Positions 17,069 through 25,032 of a stretch of 64,000 bases of DNA are shown here, one piece after another. Every line of letters begins with the position of its first letter. Within the stretch, counting starts at the first letter, position 1. Below the pieces are notes generated by a model, which saw only the letters and a list, made by a program, of their open reading frames with translations, was not told the DNA's origin and did no database searches. Origin of the DNA: Glacieibacterium sp965200405 (GTDB taxonomy: Bacteria > Pseudomonadota > Alphaproteobacteria > Sphingomonadales > Sphingomonadaceae); contig NZ_OZ241356.1 in the NCBI RefSeq assembly GCF_965200405.1, positions 1 to 64,000 on the forward strand, written 5' to 3'. The translations under genes and the position numbers were made by a program.

Positions 17069-17085
17069 CTCTCATTGGATGAGAG
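17069..17085. promoter_or_regulatory. IclR-type operator, CTCTCAT-TGG-ATGAGAG
   Basis: A perfect 7-3-7 palindrome located 103 bp before the start of the MFS gene (minus strand). Related palindromes lie at 18997, 24800, 34172 and 61081. The set matches the size and symmetry of operators bound by IclR-family proteins, and such a gene is at 21168. Confidence 0.7.
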
Positions 17086-17110
17086 AGGATTTCCATGATC
17101 GATCGTCGAA

Positions 17111-17139
17111 GGAAGCGCCCACCGGATGCGGACGCTTCC
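17111..17139 (-). terminator. Possible terminator after the NHL gene
   Basis: Stem GGAAGCG (17111-17117) with CGCTTCC (17133-17139), extendable inward with mismatches, lies 12 bp after the stop of the minus-strand gene. There is only a short T-rich run, so this is a moderate call. Confidence 0.45.
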
Positions 17140-17150
17140 CTCTTTCCAGG

Positions 17151-18320
17151 CTAGCGCAGGTTCTCGGGCTTCAGCGAGTATTTGACCAGCGAGGCCGGCA
17201 GGACCTTGGCGACGTAGATGATCCCGTCGTCCGAGATGCCGACGCCTTCCGAACCGCCGGTGGTGCCGGATGGCATCCACGGCGTCGGATTGCCGAGCGG
17301 CTCAGGAATGAAGGCGGTGACCTTGCCGGTGCGGGCGTCACCGACATGGACGCCGCGGACGAAGGCATTGTGCTGCACGACGTCCGATTCCGAGTCCGCC
17401 GCGTAGAGCTTGTCGTCCTTGGTGATGAACAAGCCGCTCGGCCGACCGAAATTATACCATTCGTCGAGCAACACGCCCTCCTGGTCGAAGATCTCGATGC
17501 GGTTGTTGCCGCGGTTGGCGACGAAGACGCGGCCCTGGCTGTCCATCGCGATCGAGTGCGTGCAGTCCAGCGTGTCGGACGGCAGTCGCCCGCAGGCGTT
17601 CCACTCCTTGATGAACTTGCCGGTCTTGTCGAACTTGGCGATGCGGCCGTTCGACGGGTTCGAGTCATGGCCGTCGGCGACGAAGACATCGCCATTGGGG
17701 CCGGTCACCACGTCGGACGGCTGGCTGAGGTGGGTGCCGTCCTTGCCGAACACCCCGGGCGTGCCGATCCGCAACAGCAGCTTGCCGTCCTGGTTGAACT
17801 TGAGCACCACGGCACCGGCCAGCGGCGTCCCGGCAGGCGCTGGCGGTGGGCGCACGCCGCCCGGAGGCGCCGGGCGATCCATGTTCGACTGGAGGTCGGT
17901 GACCCAGATATTATTGTCGCGGTCGACGTACATGCCGTGCGGATAGACCAGCAGGCCGGCGCCGAACTGCTTGACGAGGTTGCCCTTGTCATCGAACTTC
18001 ATGATCGGGTTCACGGTCGAGCCGATGCAGCTGTTGAGCGTGCCGCAGCGCTCGACGATCCAGATCGACTTGCCGTCGCGGTCCATGTCCATGGCGCTGG
18101 TCGAGCCGATCGGGCGACCCTTTGGCCATTTGAAGAAGCCTTCGTCGAGGTAATAGGGGTTCGGCAACGCGATATCTTCCGGCGTCCGTGCCGAGGTATT
18201 ATAATTGCCCTGGCGGACCGCCAGCGGCGGCAGGCCCTGGGCTTGCGCGGCGGCAACGCCGACATAGGCCGACATCGTTCCGAGCAGTGCGGCAACCAAC
18301 GCGAATCTAGTCATCTGCAT
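17151..18320 (-). CDS. Exported NHL-repeat beta-propeller protein
   Basis: A 389-aa protein with a signal peptide (ending VAAAQA, about residue 27) followed by repeated NHL blades such as YPHGMYVDRDNNIWVTD, QPSDVVTGPNGDVFVAD and CTHSIAMDSQGRVFVAN. This is the layout of the peptidyl-alpha-hydroxyglycine amidating-lyase-like group, where His/Asp residues in the blades bind metal. Bacterial members mostly have no known reaction. It follows the small cupin by 64 bp on the same strand, and a related protein at 28007 sits in the receptor operon, so at least two NHL proteins serve this system. Confidence 0.82.
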   Translation of the reverse strand: MQMTRFALVAALLGTMSAYVGVAAAQAQGLPPLAVRQGNYNTSARTPEDIALPNPYYLDEGFFKWPKGRPIGSTSAMDMDRDGKSIWIVERCGTLNSCIGSTVNPIMKFDDKGNLVKQFGAGLLVYPHGMYVDRDNNIWVTDLQSNMDRPAPPGGVRPPPAPAGTPLAGAVVLKFNQDGKLLLRIGTPGVFGKDGTHLSQPSDVVTGPNGDVFVADGHDSNPSNGRIAKFDKTGKFIKEWNACGRLPSDTLDCTHSIAMDSQGRVFVANRGNNRIEIFDQEGVLLDEWYNFGRPSGLFITKDDKLYAADSESDVVQHNAFVRGVHVGDARTGKVTAFIPEPLGNPTPWMPSGTTGGSEGVGISDDGIIYVAKVLPASLVKYSLKPENLR

Positions 18321-18384
18321 AGTTTTCTTTCCCCATGGTCGTTCGTCTCCGAGATGTTCTGCCCGGAGACGCTAATCGCTTGTT

Positions 18385-18915
18385 TTAGAAGCTCTTTTTA
18401 TTGATTGGTTTGCCGTTTTCGTCGACGAGGACGTTTGGCACTGGGCCTTCGCCGACGATCATCAGGACGACGGGTGCGTCGCGGGCGCCGTCCCAGTGGA
18501 CGGTGTTGACGACGTCGGAGACGACCGAGCCCGGCCCCAGCGGATAGGTCTTGGTCGGGTCGTACTTGGCGCTGCTGCTCACCCACCAGGTGCCCGACAC
18601 CACGACGATGTAGCGCGGCATGCCGTGGAAGTGCGGCTTGGAATAGGCGCCCGGGAACCACTTGAGCAGCATGGCGTAGGGGCCCGGCTTCCGCGGGTCG
18701 CCGTAGACGTTGTACTGCTGTTCCTTGCCGGCCTCGCCGGTCCACGGAATGGTCTCGGGGCGGAAGAACGGGATATGGGTGGGGTCCGGATAGAACTGGG
18801 CATAAGGGTCGCCGGGTGCGGGGCCCTTGGGGACAGTCTCGGGGGTCTGGGCCGAGGCCGCGGCAAAGCCGGTGACGGCCAGCGCGGCGATCAATAAGGT
18901 CCTGGTATGACGCAT
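18385..18915 (-). CDS. Exported single-domain cupin protein
   Basis: A 176-aa protein with a signal peptide (residues 1-22) and one cupin domain. The first motif reads KPHFHGMPRYIVVVSG: the HxH pair is present, but the usual metal-ligand Glu is replaced. A later His is in NTVHWDG. The metal site is therefore incomplete or of a non-standard type. It is first in the minus-strand pair cupin - NHL, with GGGAG before ATG 18915, and diverges from the acetaldehyde dehydrogenase operon across an IclR-type palindrome. The function is unknown. Confidence 0.78.
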   Translation of the reverse strand: MRHTRTLLIAALAVTGFAAASAQTPETVPKGPAPGDPYAQFYPDPTHIPFFRPETIPWTGEAGKEQQYNVYGDPRKPGPYAMLLKWFPGAYSKPHFHGMPRYIVVVSGTWWVSSSAKYDPTKTYPLGPGSVVSDVVNTVHWDGARDAPVVLMIVGEGPVPNVLVDENGKPINKKSF

Positions 18916-18996
18916 GGCATCGCTCCCTCGTTTTTTAGTCGTTGCCCGAGATAGGCCAGAAGAGCGGGTTGCTATCCAGAGGCAACGGGCAAAGCA

Positions 18997-19011
18997 TCTC
19001 ATCTAATGAGA
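18997..19011. promoter_or_regulatory. IclR-type operator, TCTCAT-CTA-ATGAGA
   Basis: A perfect 6-3-6 palindrome in the 197-bp gap between the cupin gene (start 18915, minus) and the acetaldehyde dehydrogenase operon (start 19113, plus). It is placed to control both, including the operon that encodes the IclR protein itself. Confidence 0.72.
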
Positions 19012-19112
19012 GATTTATCCAGTCCGGCTTTGAGTTTTGGCGCGCGCCTTGCAACATCGGGTCAACGAGCCGGCCCAGGCGTCCGGACAAGCAAGAACGA
19101 CAAGGGGGGATT

Positions 19113-20063
19113 GTGGCGGCAGGCGAGCCTAAGGTTAAGGTCGCGATCATCGGATCCGGGAACATCGGCACCGACCTGATGATCAAGATCATCCGCACCT
19201 CCGACGTGCTGGAAATGGGCGCCTTCGTCGGCATCGATCCCGAGAGCGACGGGCTCAAGCGCGCGGCGCGGCTGGGCGTCGCCACCACGCACGAAGGCAT
19301 CGACGGGCTGGTCCGGATGGCGATCTGGCCCGAGATCGGCATCGTCTTCGACGCGACCAGCGCCGGCGCGCACAAGCACCACAGCGCGGTCAGCATCGCG
19401 GCGGGCAAGAAGGTCGTCGACCTGACCCCGGCCGCCATCGGCCCCTATGTCATTCCCGTCGTCAACGGCGACGCGCACCTCGATGCCGACAACGTCAACA
19501 TGGTGACCTGCGGCGGCCAGGCGACGATCCCGATCGTGGCGGCGGTCAGCCAGGTCGCGCGCGTCCATTACGGCGAGATCGTCGCGTCGATCTCGTCGAA
19601 GTCGGCCGGCCCCGGCACCCGCGCCAACATCGACGAGTTCACCGAGACGACGTCCAAGGGCATCGAGACGGTGGGCGGCGCCGAGCGCGGCAAGGCGATC
19701 ATCATCCTCAATCCGGCCGAGCCGCCGATGATCATGCGCGACACGGTGTTCACCCTGTCGTCGGGCGCCACCGAGGCGCAGATCGAGGCCTCGATCCTGG
19801 CGATGGTCGAGAAGGTCCGCGCCTATGTGCCGGGCTACCGGCTGAAGCAGCAGGTCCAGTTCGAGCGCTTCGGCGCCAACAACCCGGTGGTCATCCCCGG
19901 CGTCGGCAGCTTCGAGGGCATCAAGACCAGCGTCTTCCTCGAGGTCGAGGGCGCCGCGCACTACCTGCCCGCCTATGCCGGCAACCTCGACATCATGACC
20001 TCGGCAGCGCTCAAGACCGCCGAGAAGATGGCGCTTCGCACCGCGACGAAGAAGGCGGCCTGA
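19113..20063 (+). CDS. mhpF: Acetaldehyde dehydrogenase (acylating)
   Basis: Converts acetaldehyde, CoA and NAD+ to acetyl-CoA, the last step of the meta-cleavage lower pathway. It is 316 aa, the normal family length. The Rossmann motif is IIGSGNIGTD (12-21), Cys133 in MVTCGGQ is the catalytic thiol, and SAGPGTRANIDEFTETT is family-typical. The GTG at 19113 is preceded by a strong AAGGGGGGA, and upstream extensions are not conserved. The stop shares a base with the start of the aldolase (TGATG), in keeping with the channelling complex the two enzymes form. Confidence 0.94.
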   Translation: MAAGEPKVKVAIIGSGNIGTDLMIKIIRTSDVLEMGAFVGIDPESDGLKRAARLGVATTHEGIDGLVRMAIWPEIGIVFDATSAGAHKHHSAVSIAAGKKVVDLTPAAIGPYVIPVVNGDAHLDADNVNMVTCGGQATIPIVAAVSQVARVHYGEIVASISSKSAGPGTRANIDEFTETTSKGIETVGGAERGKAIIILNPAEPPMIMRDTVFTLSSGATEAQIEASILAMVEKVRAYVPGYRLKQQVQFERFGANNPVVIPGVGSFEGIKTSVFLEVEGAAHYLPAYAGNLDIMTSAALKTAEKMALRTATKKAA

Positions 20064-21127
20064 TGTTCGACCCCCGCACCGACAAGCTCTACATCCAGGA
20101 CGTGACGCTGCGCGACGGCATGCACGCGGTCCGGCACAAGTACAGCATCCAGCAGGTCGTCGACATCGCCCGCGCCCTCGACGAGGCCGGCGTCGATGCG
20201 ATCGAGGTCGCGCACGGCGACGGCCTCAACGGCTCGTCGTTCAACTACGGCTTTGGCGCCCACACCGACTGGGAGTGGATCGAGGCGGTCGGCAAGACCG
20301 TCACCAAGGCGCGGCTGACCACCCTGCTGATCCCCGGCATCGGCACCATCGAGGACCTGCACCGCGCCCATGACCTCGGCGTCACCTCGGTCCGCGTCGC
20401 GACGCACTGCACCGAGGCCGACATCTCGAAGCAGCACATCGGCTTTGCCAAGAAGCTCGGCATGGACGTCTCGGGGTTCCTGATGATGAGTCACATGTCC
20501 GAGCCCGACGCGCTGGCGCAGCAGGCCAGGCTGATGGAGGACTACGGCGTCGACTGCGTCTATGTCACCGACAGCGGCGGCGCCCTCGACATGGACGGCT
20601 ACACCGCCCGGCTCGAGGCCTATGAGCGCGTGCTGCGGCCCGAGACCCAGCGCGGCATCCACGCCCACCACAACCTGTCGCTCGGCGTCGCCAACTCGAT
20701 CGTCGGCGCGCAGGGCGGCGCGGTGCGCATCGACGCCTCGCTGGCGGGCATGGGTGCCGGCGCCGGCAACGCCCCGCTCGAGGTGTTCATCGCCGCTGCC
20801 GACCGCAAGGGCTGGCACCACGGCTGCGACCTGTTCAAGCTGATGGACGCCGCCGAGGATCTCGTCCGCCCGATGCAGGACCGCCCGGTCCGCGTCGATC
20901 GCGAGACGCTCAGCCTGGGCTATGCCGGGGTCTACTCCTCGTTCCTGCGCCATGCCGAAAAGGCCAGCGAGGAGTACGGCGTCGACACCCGCAGCATCCT
21001 GGTCGAGCTCGGCCGGCGACGGATGGTCGGCGGGCAGGAAGACATGATAGTAGACGTCGCACTCGACATGGTCGCTGCCGGCCAGTCGAACACCGGTCGA
21101 CCTGCCCCGGCAGGCGAGGGACTGTGA
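20063..21127 (+). CDS. mhpE: 4-hydroxy-2-oxovalerate aldolase
   Basis: Cleaves 4-hydroxy-2-oxopentanoate to pyruvate and acetaldehyde and hands the aldehyde to the partner dehydrogenase. The 354-aa DRE-TIM-type protein has QDVTLRDGMHAVRHKY at its start (catalytic Arg/Asp/His), EVAHGDGLNGSSFNYGFG, and GIHAHHNLSLGVANS with the His pair that binds the divalent metal. Its ATG overlaps the mhpF stop. The IclR regulator follows 40 bp downstream, so the unit reads mhpF - mhpE - iclR - hydratase. Confidence 0.95.
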   Translation: MFDPRTDKLYIQDVTLRDGMHAVRHKYSIQQVVDIARALDEAGVDAIEVAHGDGLNGSSFNYGFGAHTDWEWIEAVGKTVTKARLTTLLIPGIGTIEDLHRAHDLGVTSVRVATHCTEADISKQHIGFAKKLGMDVSGFLMMSHMSEPDALAQQARLMEDYGVDCVYVTDSGGALDMDGYTARLEAYERVLRPETQRGIHAHHNLSLGVANSIVGAQGGAVRIDASLAGMGAGAGNAPLEVFIAAADRKGWHHGCDLFKLMDAAEDLVRPMQDRPVRVDRETLSLGYAGVYSSFLRHAEKASEEYGVDTRSILVELGRRRMVGGQEDMIVDVALDMVAAGQSNTGRPAPAGEGL

Positions 21128-21167
21128 GCACGGAGAGTTTGTCGGGTTTGAAGGGCTGAGAACAACC

Positions 21168-22001
21168 ATGTCGACCCCCAGGAATCAATCGGTCATCAAG
21201 GCCTTCCGGATGCTCAAGCTGTTCGTCGGACCCGACGAATGGCTGACCAGCTCGGAGCTCAGCCGGCGCGCCGGCCTGCCCGAGGCCTCGGGCTACCGCC
21301 TGATGCAGACCCTGGAGGAAGTCGGCGCCGTGGTGCGCGGCCCGCGCGGACGCTACCGCCCCGGCATGCTGCTGCTGTCGCTGTCCCGCGACGTCGACAT
21401 CGGCAACCTGCTGCACGAGGCCTCGCAGGGCATGATCGTCCAGCTGGCGCGCCAGCTCGACGTGACGCTGCACATCGGGCTGCTCGACGACGGCATGGTC
21501 ACCTATGTCTCCAAGGTCGGCACCCCGACCTCGTTCCACACCTTCACCCGCCTCGGCGCCCAGCTCGAGGCCTATTGCTCGGGGCTCGGCAAGGTCCTGC
21601 TCGCCGCCCTGCCCCAGGAGGAACTCGACCGCTTCCTGCTCAGCGGCCCGCTGATCCCGCTGACCCCCTATACGATCACCGATCCCGAGGCGCTGCGCAC
21701 CCATCTCGACGAGATCCGCCGCACCGGCTTTGCCCTCGACGACCGCGAGGTGCGCGAGGACATGTGCTGCATCGCCGTGCCGATCCGCGACGCCCAGGGC
21801 GCCATCGTCGCTGCCATCTCGGCGACCGACACCGTCGAGCGCATGACCCCCGAGCGCCTCGCCACGCTGCGCGCCGCCCTCGACACCGCCGCTGCCGGGA
21901 TCAGCCGCAAGGTCTTCCCGGTCGAGCCGCTCGGCGACCCGATCGGCCTTGCCCCGCGCTCGCCGCTGCGCGAGACCTCGGCCACGCACGGCTCGGCATG
22001 A
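21168..22001 (+). CDS. IclR-family transcriptional regulator
   Basis: A 277-aa regulator with an N-terminal winged helix-turn-helix (residues 4-60, with LTSSELSRRAGLPEASGYRLMQTLEEVGAV) and a C-terminal ligand-binding domain (GLGKVLLAALPQEELDRF, MCCIAVPIRD). It is embedded in the hydratase-aldolase-dehydrogenase operon and overlaps the hydratase start by 4 bp. IclR proteins commonly control aromatic and organic-acid catabolism and bind 13-17-bp palindromes. Five such palindromes with one consensus occur in this window, mostly upstream of the operons flanking this gene. The inducer is unknown. Confidence 0.9.
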   Translation: MSTPRNQSVIKAFRMLKLFVGPDEWLTSSELSRRAGLPEASGYRLMQTLEEVGAVVRGPRGRYRPGMLLLSLSRDVDIGNLLHEASQGMIVQLARQLDVTLHIGLLDDGMVTYVSKVGTPTSFHTFTRLGAQLEAYCSGLGKVLLAALPQEELDRFLLSGPLIPLTPYTITDPEALRTHLDEIRRTGFALDDREVREDMCCIAVPIRDAQGAIVAAISATDTVERMTPERLATLRAALDTAAAGISRKVFPVEPLGDPIGLAPRSPLRETSATHGSA

Positions 22002-22816
22002 CCGGCATGACCACAGCCGACCCCCGCTCGCCCGGCCACGATGTCGAGGCCATCGCCCGGCGCCTCGACCACGCCTGGACGGCGCGCACGCCGATCGCCC
22101 CGCTCAGCGACACCGACGCCATCGACGTCGCCACCGCCTATGACATCCAGACCGCCTGGGGCCGCCTGCGCCTGGCCCGCGGCGAGCGCATCGTCGGGCG
22201 CAAGATCGGCCTGACCAGCCCGGCCATCCAGGCCCAGCTCGGCGTCAGCGAACCCGACTATGGCGCGCTCTGGGCCGCCAGCCACTATGCCACCCGCGAC
22301 GGCGTCGTCACCATCCCGGCCGCCGACTTCCTGCAGCCGCGCATCGAGGGCGAGATCGCCTTCCGCCTCAGCCGGCCGCTCCGCCAGCCCGGCGTCACCG
22401 CCGAACAGGTGATCGCTGCCACCGACGCCTGCGCGCTCGCCGTCGAGATCGTCGACAGCCGCATCGCCGACTGGAAGATCAAGCTCGTCGACACCATCGC
22501 CGACAACGCCTCCTACGGCGGCTTTGCCCACGGCCCCTGGGACGCCGCCATGCGCACCAGCGACCTCGCCGCCCTCGCCATGCAGATCCATCACAACGGC
22601 ACCCTCGCCGCCGAGGGCCTGGGCAGCGCCGCACTCGGCAACCCCGCCCTGTCCACCGCCTGGCTCGCCAACAAACTCCTCGAGTTCGGCGTCAACCTCG
22701 AACCCGGCGACATCGTCATCTCCGGCGGCATCACCAAGATGCTCCCCGTCAAACCCGGGGATACCTTCCGGTTCACCCTCACCGGACAACCAGACCTCAC
22801 CGTCAACTTCACCTGA
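21998..22816 (+). CDS. mhpD: 2-keto-4-pentenoate hydratase
   Basis: Hydrates 2-hydroxypenta-2,4-dienoate to 4-hydroxy-2-oxopentanoate, feeding the aldolase. The 272-aa protein belongs to the fumarylacetoacetate-hydrolase-like group. GRKIGLTSPAIQAQLGVSEPDYG and the metal-site stretch EGEIAFRL are typical, as is the C-terminal SGGITKMLPVKPGD. ATG 21998 overlaps the IclR stop (ATGA). A second ATG at 22007 is also possible. With mhpF and mhpE it forms the complete lower meta pathway, yet no ring-cleavage dioxygenase or ring-fission hydrolase is in view. The related dehydratases of sugar acids share the fold, so a role on another dienol acid is conceivable. Confidence 0.92.
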   Translation: MTGMTTADPRSPGHDVEAIARRLDHAWTARTPIAPLSDTDAIDVATAYDIQTAWGRLRLARGERIVGRKIGLTSPAIQAQLGVSEPDYGALWAASHYATRDGVVTIPAADFLQPRIEGEIAFRLSRPLRQPGVTAEQVIAATDACALAVEIVDSRIADWKIKLVDTIADNASYGGFAHGPWDAAMRTSDLAALAMQIHHNGTLAAEGLGSAALGNPALSTAWLANKLLEFGVNLEPGDIVISGGITKMLPVKPGDTFRFTLTGQPDLTVNFT

Positions 22817-22826
22817 CGACACAAAA

Positions 22827-22858
22827 CCGCCGGGCCGCGAAAAACGCAGACCCGGCGG
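22827..22858 (+). terminator. Probable terminator after the hydratase
   Basis: Stem CCGCCGGG (22827-22834) with CCCGGCGG (22851-22858) and a 16-nt loop, 10 bp after the hydratase stop and before the convergent cytochrome gene. No T-run follows, so the call is moderate. Confidence 0.5.
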
Positions 22859-22895
22859 AAGGATAGAGCGAGCCTAGCCGTTGCCGGCCAGGTAC

Positions 22896-23207
22896 CTAGC
22901 GCTTGGCTGGCGCCGCGCCGGCCGCCGGTGTCGGGCCAAGGTTCTTGGCGAGATACTGCACGATCATCTGATAGTCCGGGTCGGCGACCTGCGCACCACG
23001 CGCGATCATCTGGTCGACCGTATCGGCCCAGTCAGCCTGGGTCTTGCGTTGTTCGGTGACCTGGGTGATCGCATGGCAGGCGGTGCAGGATTTGAGCACC
23101 TGCTCCTTGCCTGGACCATCGGGAAGCGCAGGCTCCTGCGCCGACGCGAAACCAGCCGACATCATCGCACCGAACGCCAGCGGAACCAAATATGTTGCAA
23201 GTCGCAT
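22896..23207 (-). CDS. Exported monoheme cytochrome c
   Basis: A 103-aa periplasmic electron carrier. A signal peptide (residues 1-23, ending ASA) is followed by LPDGPGKEQVLKSCTACH with the heme site CTACH at residues 41-45, and a short helical domain with candidate Met ligands (MIARGAQ, YQMIVQYLAKNLG). Domains of this sequence type often occur beside or fused to PQQ-dependent dehydrogenases, for which they act as electron acceptors. Two PQQ-type propeller proteins are encoded at 29291 and 61524. It follows the beta-propeller gene by 165 bp on the same strand. Weak homology to other small c-type cytochromes leaves the partner unproven. Confidence 0.88.
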   Translation of the reverse strand: MRLATYLVPLAFGAMMSAGFASAQEPALPDGPGKEQVLKSCTACHAITQVTEQRKTQADWADTVDQMIARGAQVADPDYQMIVQYLAKNLGPTPAAGAAPAKR

Positions 23208-23372
23208 TCTTCACTCCTGCCTATGCTTCAACATAGCCGATCCAAGCTGCGCCCAAGATGAACGGCCGCGCGATCGGCGTGAATTTCGATGACCAGTTCG
23301 TCACACCCGATCATTGGGTCGTGTGCAAGTGTCGATCTGGACGCAGCGCCACTCTGCCCCGTCCTACCGCAT

Positions 23373-24584
23373 TCAGCGGCTGCGCGCCGTCGCGATCGCA
23401 CCCGGCCGCGTGTCGAAGGTCAGCGTCGCGTTCTCGACCGGCGTCAGCTTCGATCCATCGAAGGCGAAGGTGGTGATGGTCTTCTCGACCGCGCACTGGA
23501 CCAGGATGTGGCGACCGTCGTCGCTGAAGGTCGCACCCTGGCAGTTGTGGCCGACGTTCGCCTCGGCGAGCTGGACGAGTTCCGCCTTGCCGGCCCGGTA
23601 CACCCGGACCCGACCGACGACGTCGGCGAAGTTCGCCGCGTCACGCGTGAAGGCAGAGCCGTTGCCGACGATCGAGACGAGATAGCGACCATCCGCCGAC
23701 AGCGCGACATGCTCCGGCGTCGGGCCGACGGTGATGGCCGCGACCATCGCCTGGGTCCGCAGGTCGACCGTCGAGATCGCCCCCGCCTTGCCGGACGACG
23801 GTGTTCCCCCGAAGTTGGTGTTGTAGAGGTAGCGTCCGTCATGCGTGATGATCGCGCCATCGGGGTTGGTCCCGACCGCGATATCGGCCCCGCGGGTGAC
23901 TGTCGTCCCGTCGATCAGCAACCTGGTGATCTTGCCGTCACCGAAGCGGACGACATAGGCCGACCGGCTGTCCGGCGCGATGACGACGTCGCGGGGTTCG
24001 GCCTTGGGCTCCAGCCGGATCGTCGACACCAGCTTCATGTCCTTGCCCGGCGTGATCGAGAGCACGGAAACCGAATCGTCGCTTGCCGAGACGATCAGCG
24101 CCAGCTTCGTGTCGCGGGTCATCGTCACGCCCATCGCGCCGGGCGGGAGTTCCAGGCTTTGCACGACACGCGGCTTGGTCGGAACGCTGATGTCGATCAT
24201 CGAGACGACGCCATAGGGCTGAAGCTTGTTGTCCGGTCCGAAGCGCTGCGCCGACGTCACCAGCGCGAACCGGGCGTTCGGCGCAACGGTGATCGAAACC
24301 GGCGGGCCGTTGAGCGTCGCCGGCGCATTGACGCGGCCGAGCACCTGCGGACGTCCGGCACGGTCGAGCGACAGGGTCAGCACCTCGTCGGGGAACGGCC
24401 CGGCGACCGCATCACCGGAGCGCACCTGCTTGCCGTCGTTGGCGGAGACGATCACTTGGGCTCCGGCAGCGGTAAACGCGCTTGCGCCGAGCATGCACAG
24501 GAGGGCGAGCATCGCTGCGGGTCTGCTGGACATCGGCGCGGCGGCGTCGAACCTGGCGCGCGCGGTCTTGCTGTTATTGCTCAT
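23373..24584 (-). CDS. Exported YncE-like beta-propeller protein
   Basis: A 403-aa protein with a long basic N-terminal region and a hydrophobic segment ending near TAAGA (about residue 42), followed by repeated propeller blades (VVIAPDSRSAYVVRFGDGKITRL, AIITHDGRYLYNTNFGG, HVALSADGRYLVSIVGNG). This is the YncE/lactonase-like seven-bladed fold. Members include 6-phosphogluconolactonase-like enzymes and proteins of unknown role. There is no heme or Cys signature. It diverges from the receptor operon across an IclR-type palindrome 216 bp upstream, so it belongs to the same regulatory set. An internal Met at residue 18 is an alternative start. Confidence 0.75.
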   Translation of the reverse strand: MSNNSKTARARFDAAAPMSSRPAAMLALLCMLGASAFTAAGAQVIVSANDGKQVRSGDAVAGPFPDEVLTLSLDRAGRPQVLGRVNAPATLNGPPVSITVAPNARFALVTSAQRFGPDNKLQPYGVVSMIDISVPTKPRVVQSLELPPGAMGVTMTRDTKLALIVSASDDSVSVLSITPGKDMKLVSTIRLEPKAEPRDVVIAPDSRSAYVVRFGDGKITRLLIDGTTVTRGADIAVGTNPDGAIITHDGRYLYNTNFGGTPSSGKAGAISTVDLRTQAMVAAITVGPTPEHVALSADGRYLVSIVGNGSAFTRDAANFADVVGRVRVYRAGKAELVQLAEANVGHNCQGATFSDDGRHILVQCAVEKTITTFAFDGSKLTPVENATLTFDTRPGAIATARSR

Positions 24585-24799
24585 GGTGCATCCTGCTCCC
24601 CGAAGATTGCCGATCGCTTCCCGGCTCGGGCCGGAAAAGCAAGGTATGAAATCGGACGATGAAGCCAGACCGCCGGGGCCAGGCTCCGAGATCGTCGTTC
24701 GCCCATGGTGCCGAATTCAGTTCGCCCGATCTGAAGCCGGGCTATGTGAGCTCCATAAAGCGAGTTCTCGGCGCACCTTAAAGAGCAAGGTCTTCAGCC

Positions 24800-24816
24800 C
24801 TCTCACTGTATGAGAG
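24800..24816. promoter_or_regulatory. IclR-type operator, CTCTCAC-TGT-ATGAGAG
   Basis: A 17-bp palindrome with one asymmetric pair, equidistant (about 216 bp) from the divergent propeller gene and the receptor operon. It matches the sites at 17069 and 18997. Confidence 0.7.
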
Positions 24817-24994
24817 AAATCCAATAGCCGGCTTTTGAGATTAGCAGGCCTTGTTGCAATAGAAGTTTAACGAAGCTGGACTGCGATCCGGATGTCCGTA
24901 GAGACGAGTCTTCAACAAGACAGGGGAACGGGTTCGCCCACATCCACTGCGTCCTCGATCGTCGCCCGACGAACCTGATTAATTCAAAAAAGTA

Positions 24995-25013
24995 GCTGTA
25001 GCAATACTACAGC
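24995..25013 (+). promoter_or_regulatory. Dyad GCTGTAG-CAATA-CTACAGC in the receptor leader
   Basis: A perfect 7-5-7 inverted repeat ends 20 bp before the receptor ATG and immediately before its ribosome-binding site (GAGGGAGAG). It could be an operator or an mRNA hairpin that shields translation. It overlaps a direct repeat GCAATA/CAATATT (25001-25019) that has a counterpart before the other receptor (34076-34095). Confidence 0.5.
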
Positions 25014-25032
25014 AATATTCTTGAGGGAGAGA

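Larger units (their letters stand above)
24585..25032. promoter_or_regulatory. Divergent intergenic region, propeller / receptor operons
   Basis: A 448-bp gap, AT-richer than its neighbours. It holds the IclR-type palindrome at 24800-24816 almost exactly in the middle and the dyad at 24995-25013 just before the receptor start. I see no gene in it. Confidence 0.6.

Noticed and set aside
21998..22816. Hydratase as the missing Weimberg XylX
   Set aside because: The sequence and its operon partners (aldolase, acylating dehydrogenase) fit 2-keto-4-pentenoate hydratase better. It is kept only as a testable alternative.
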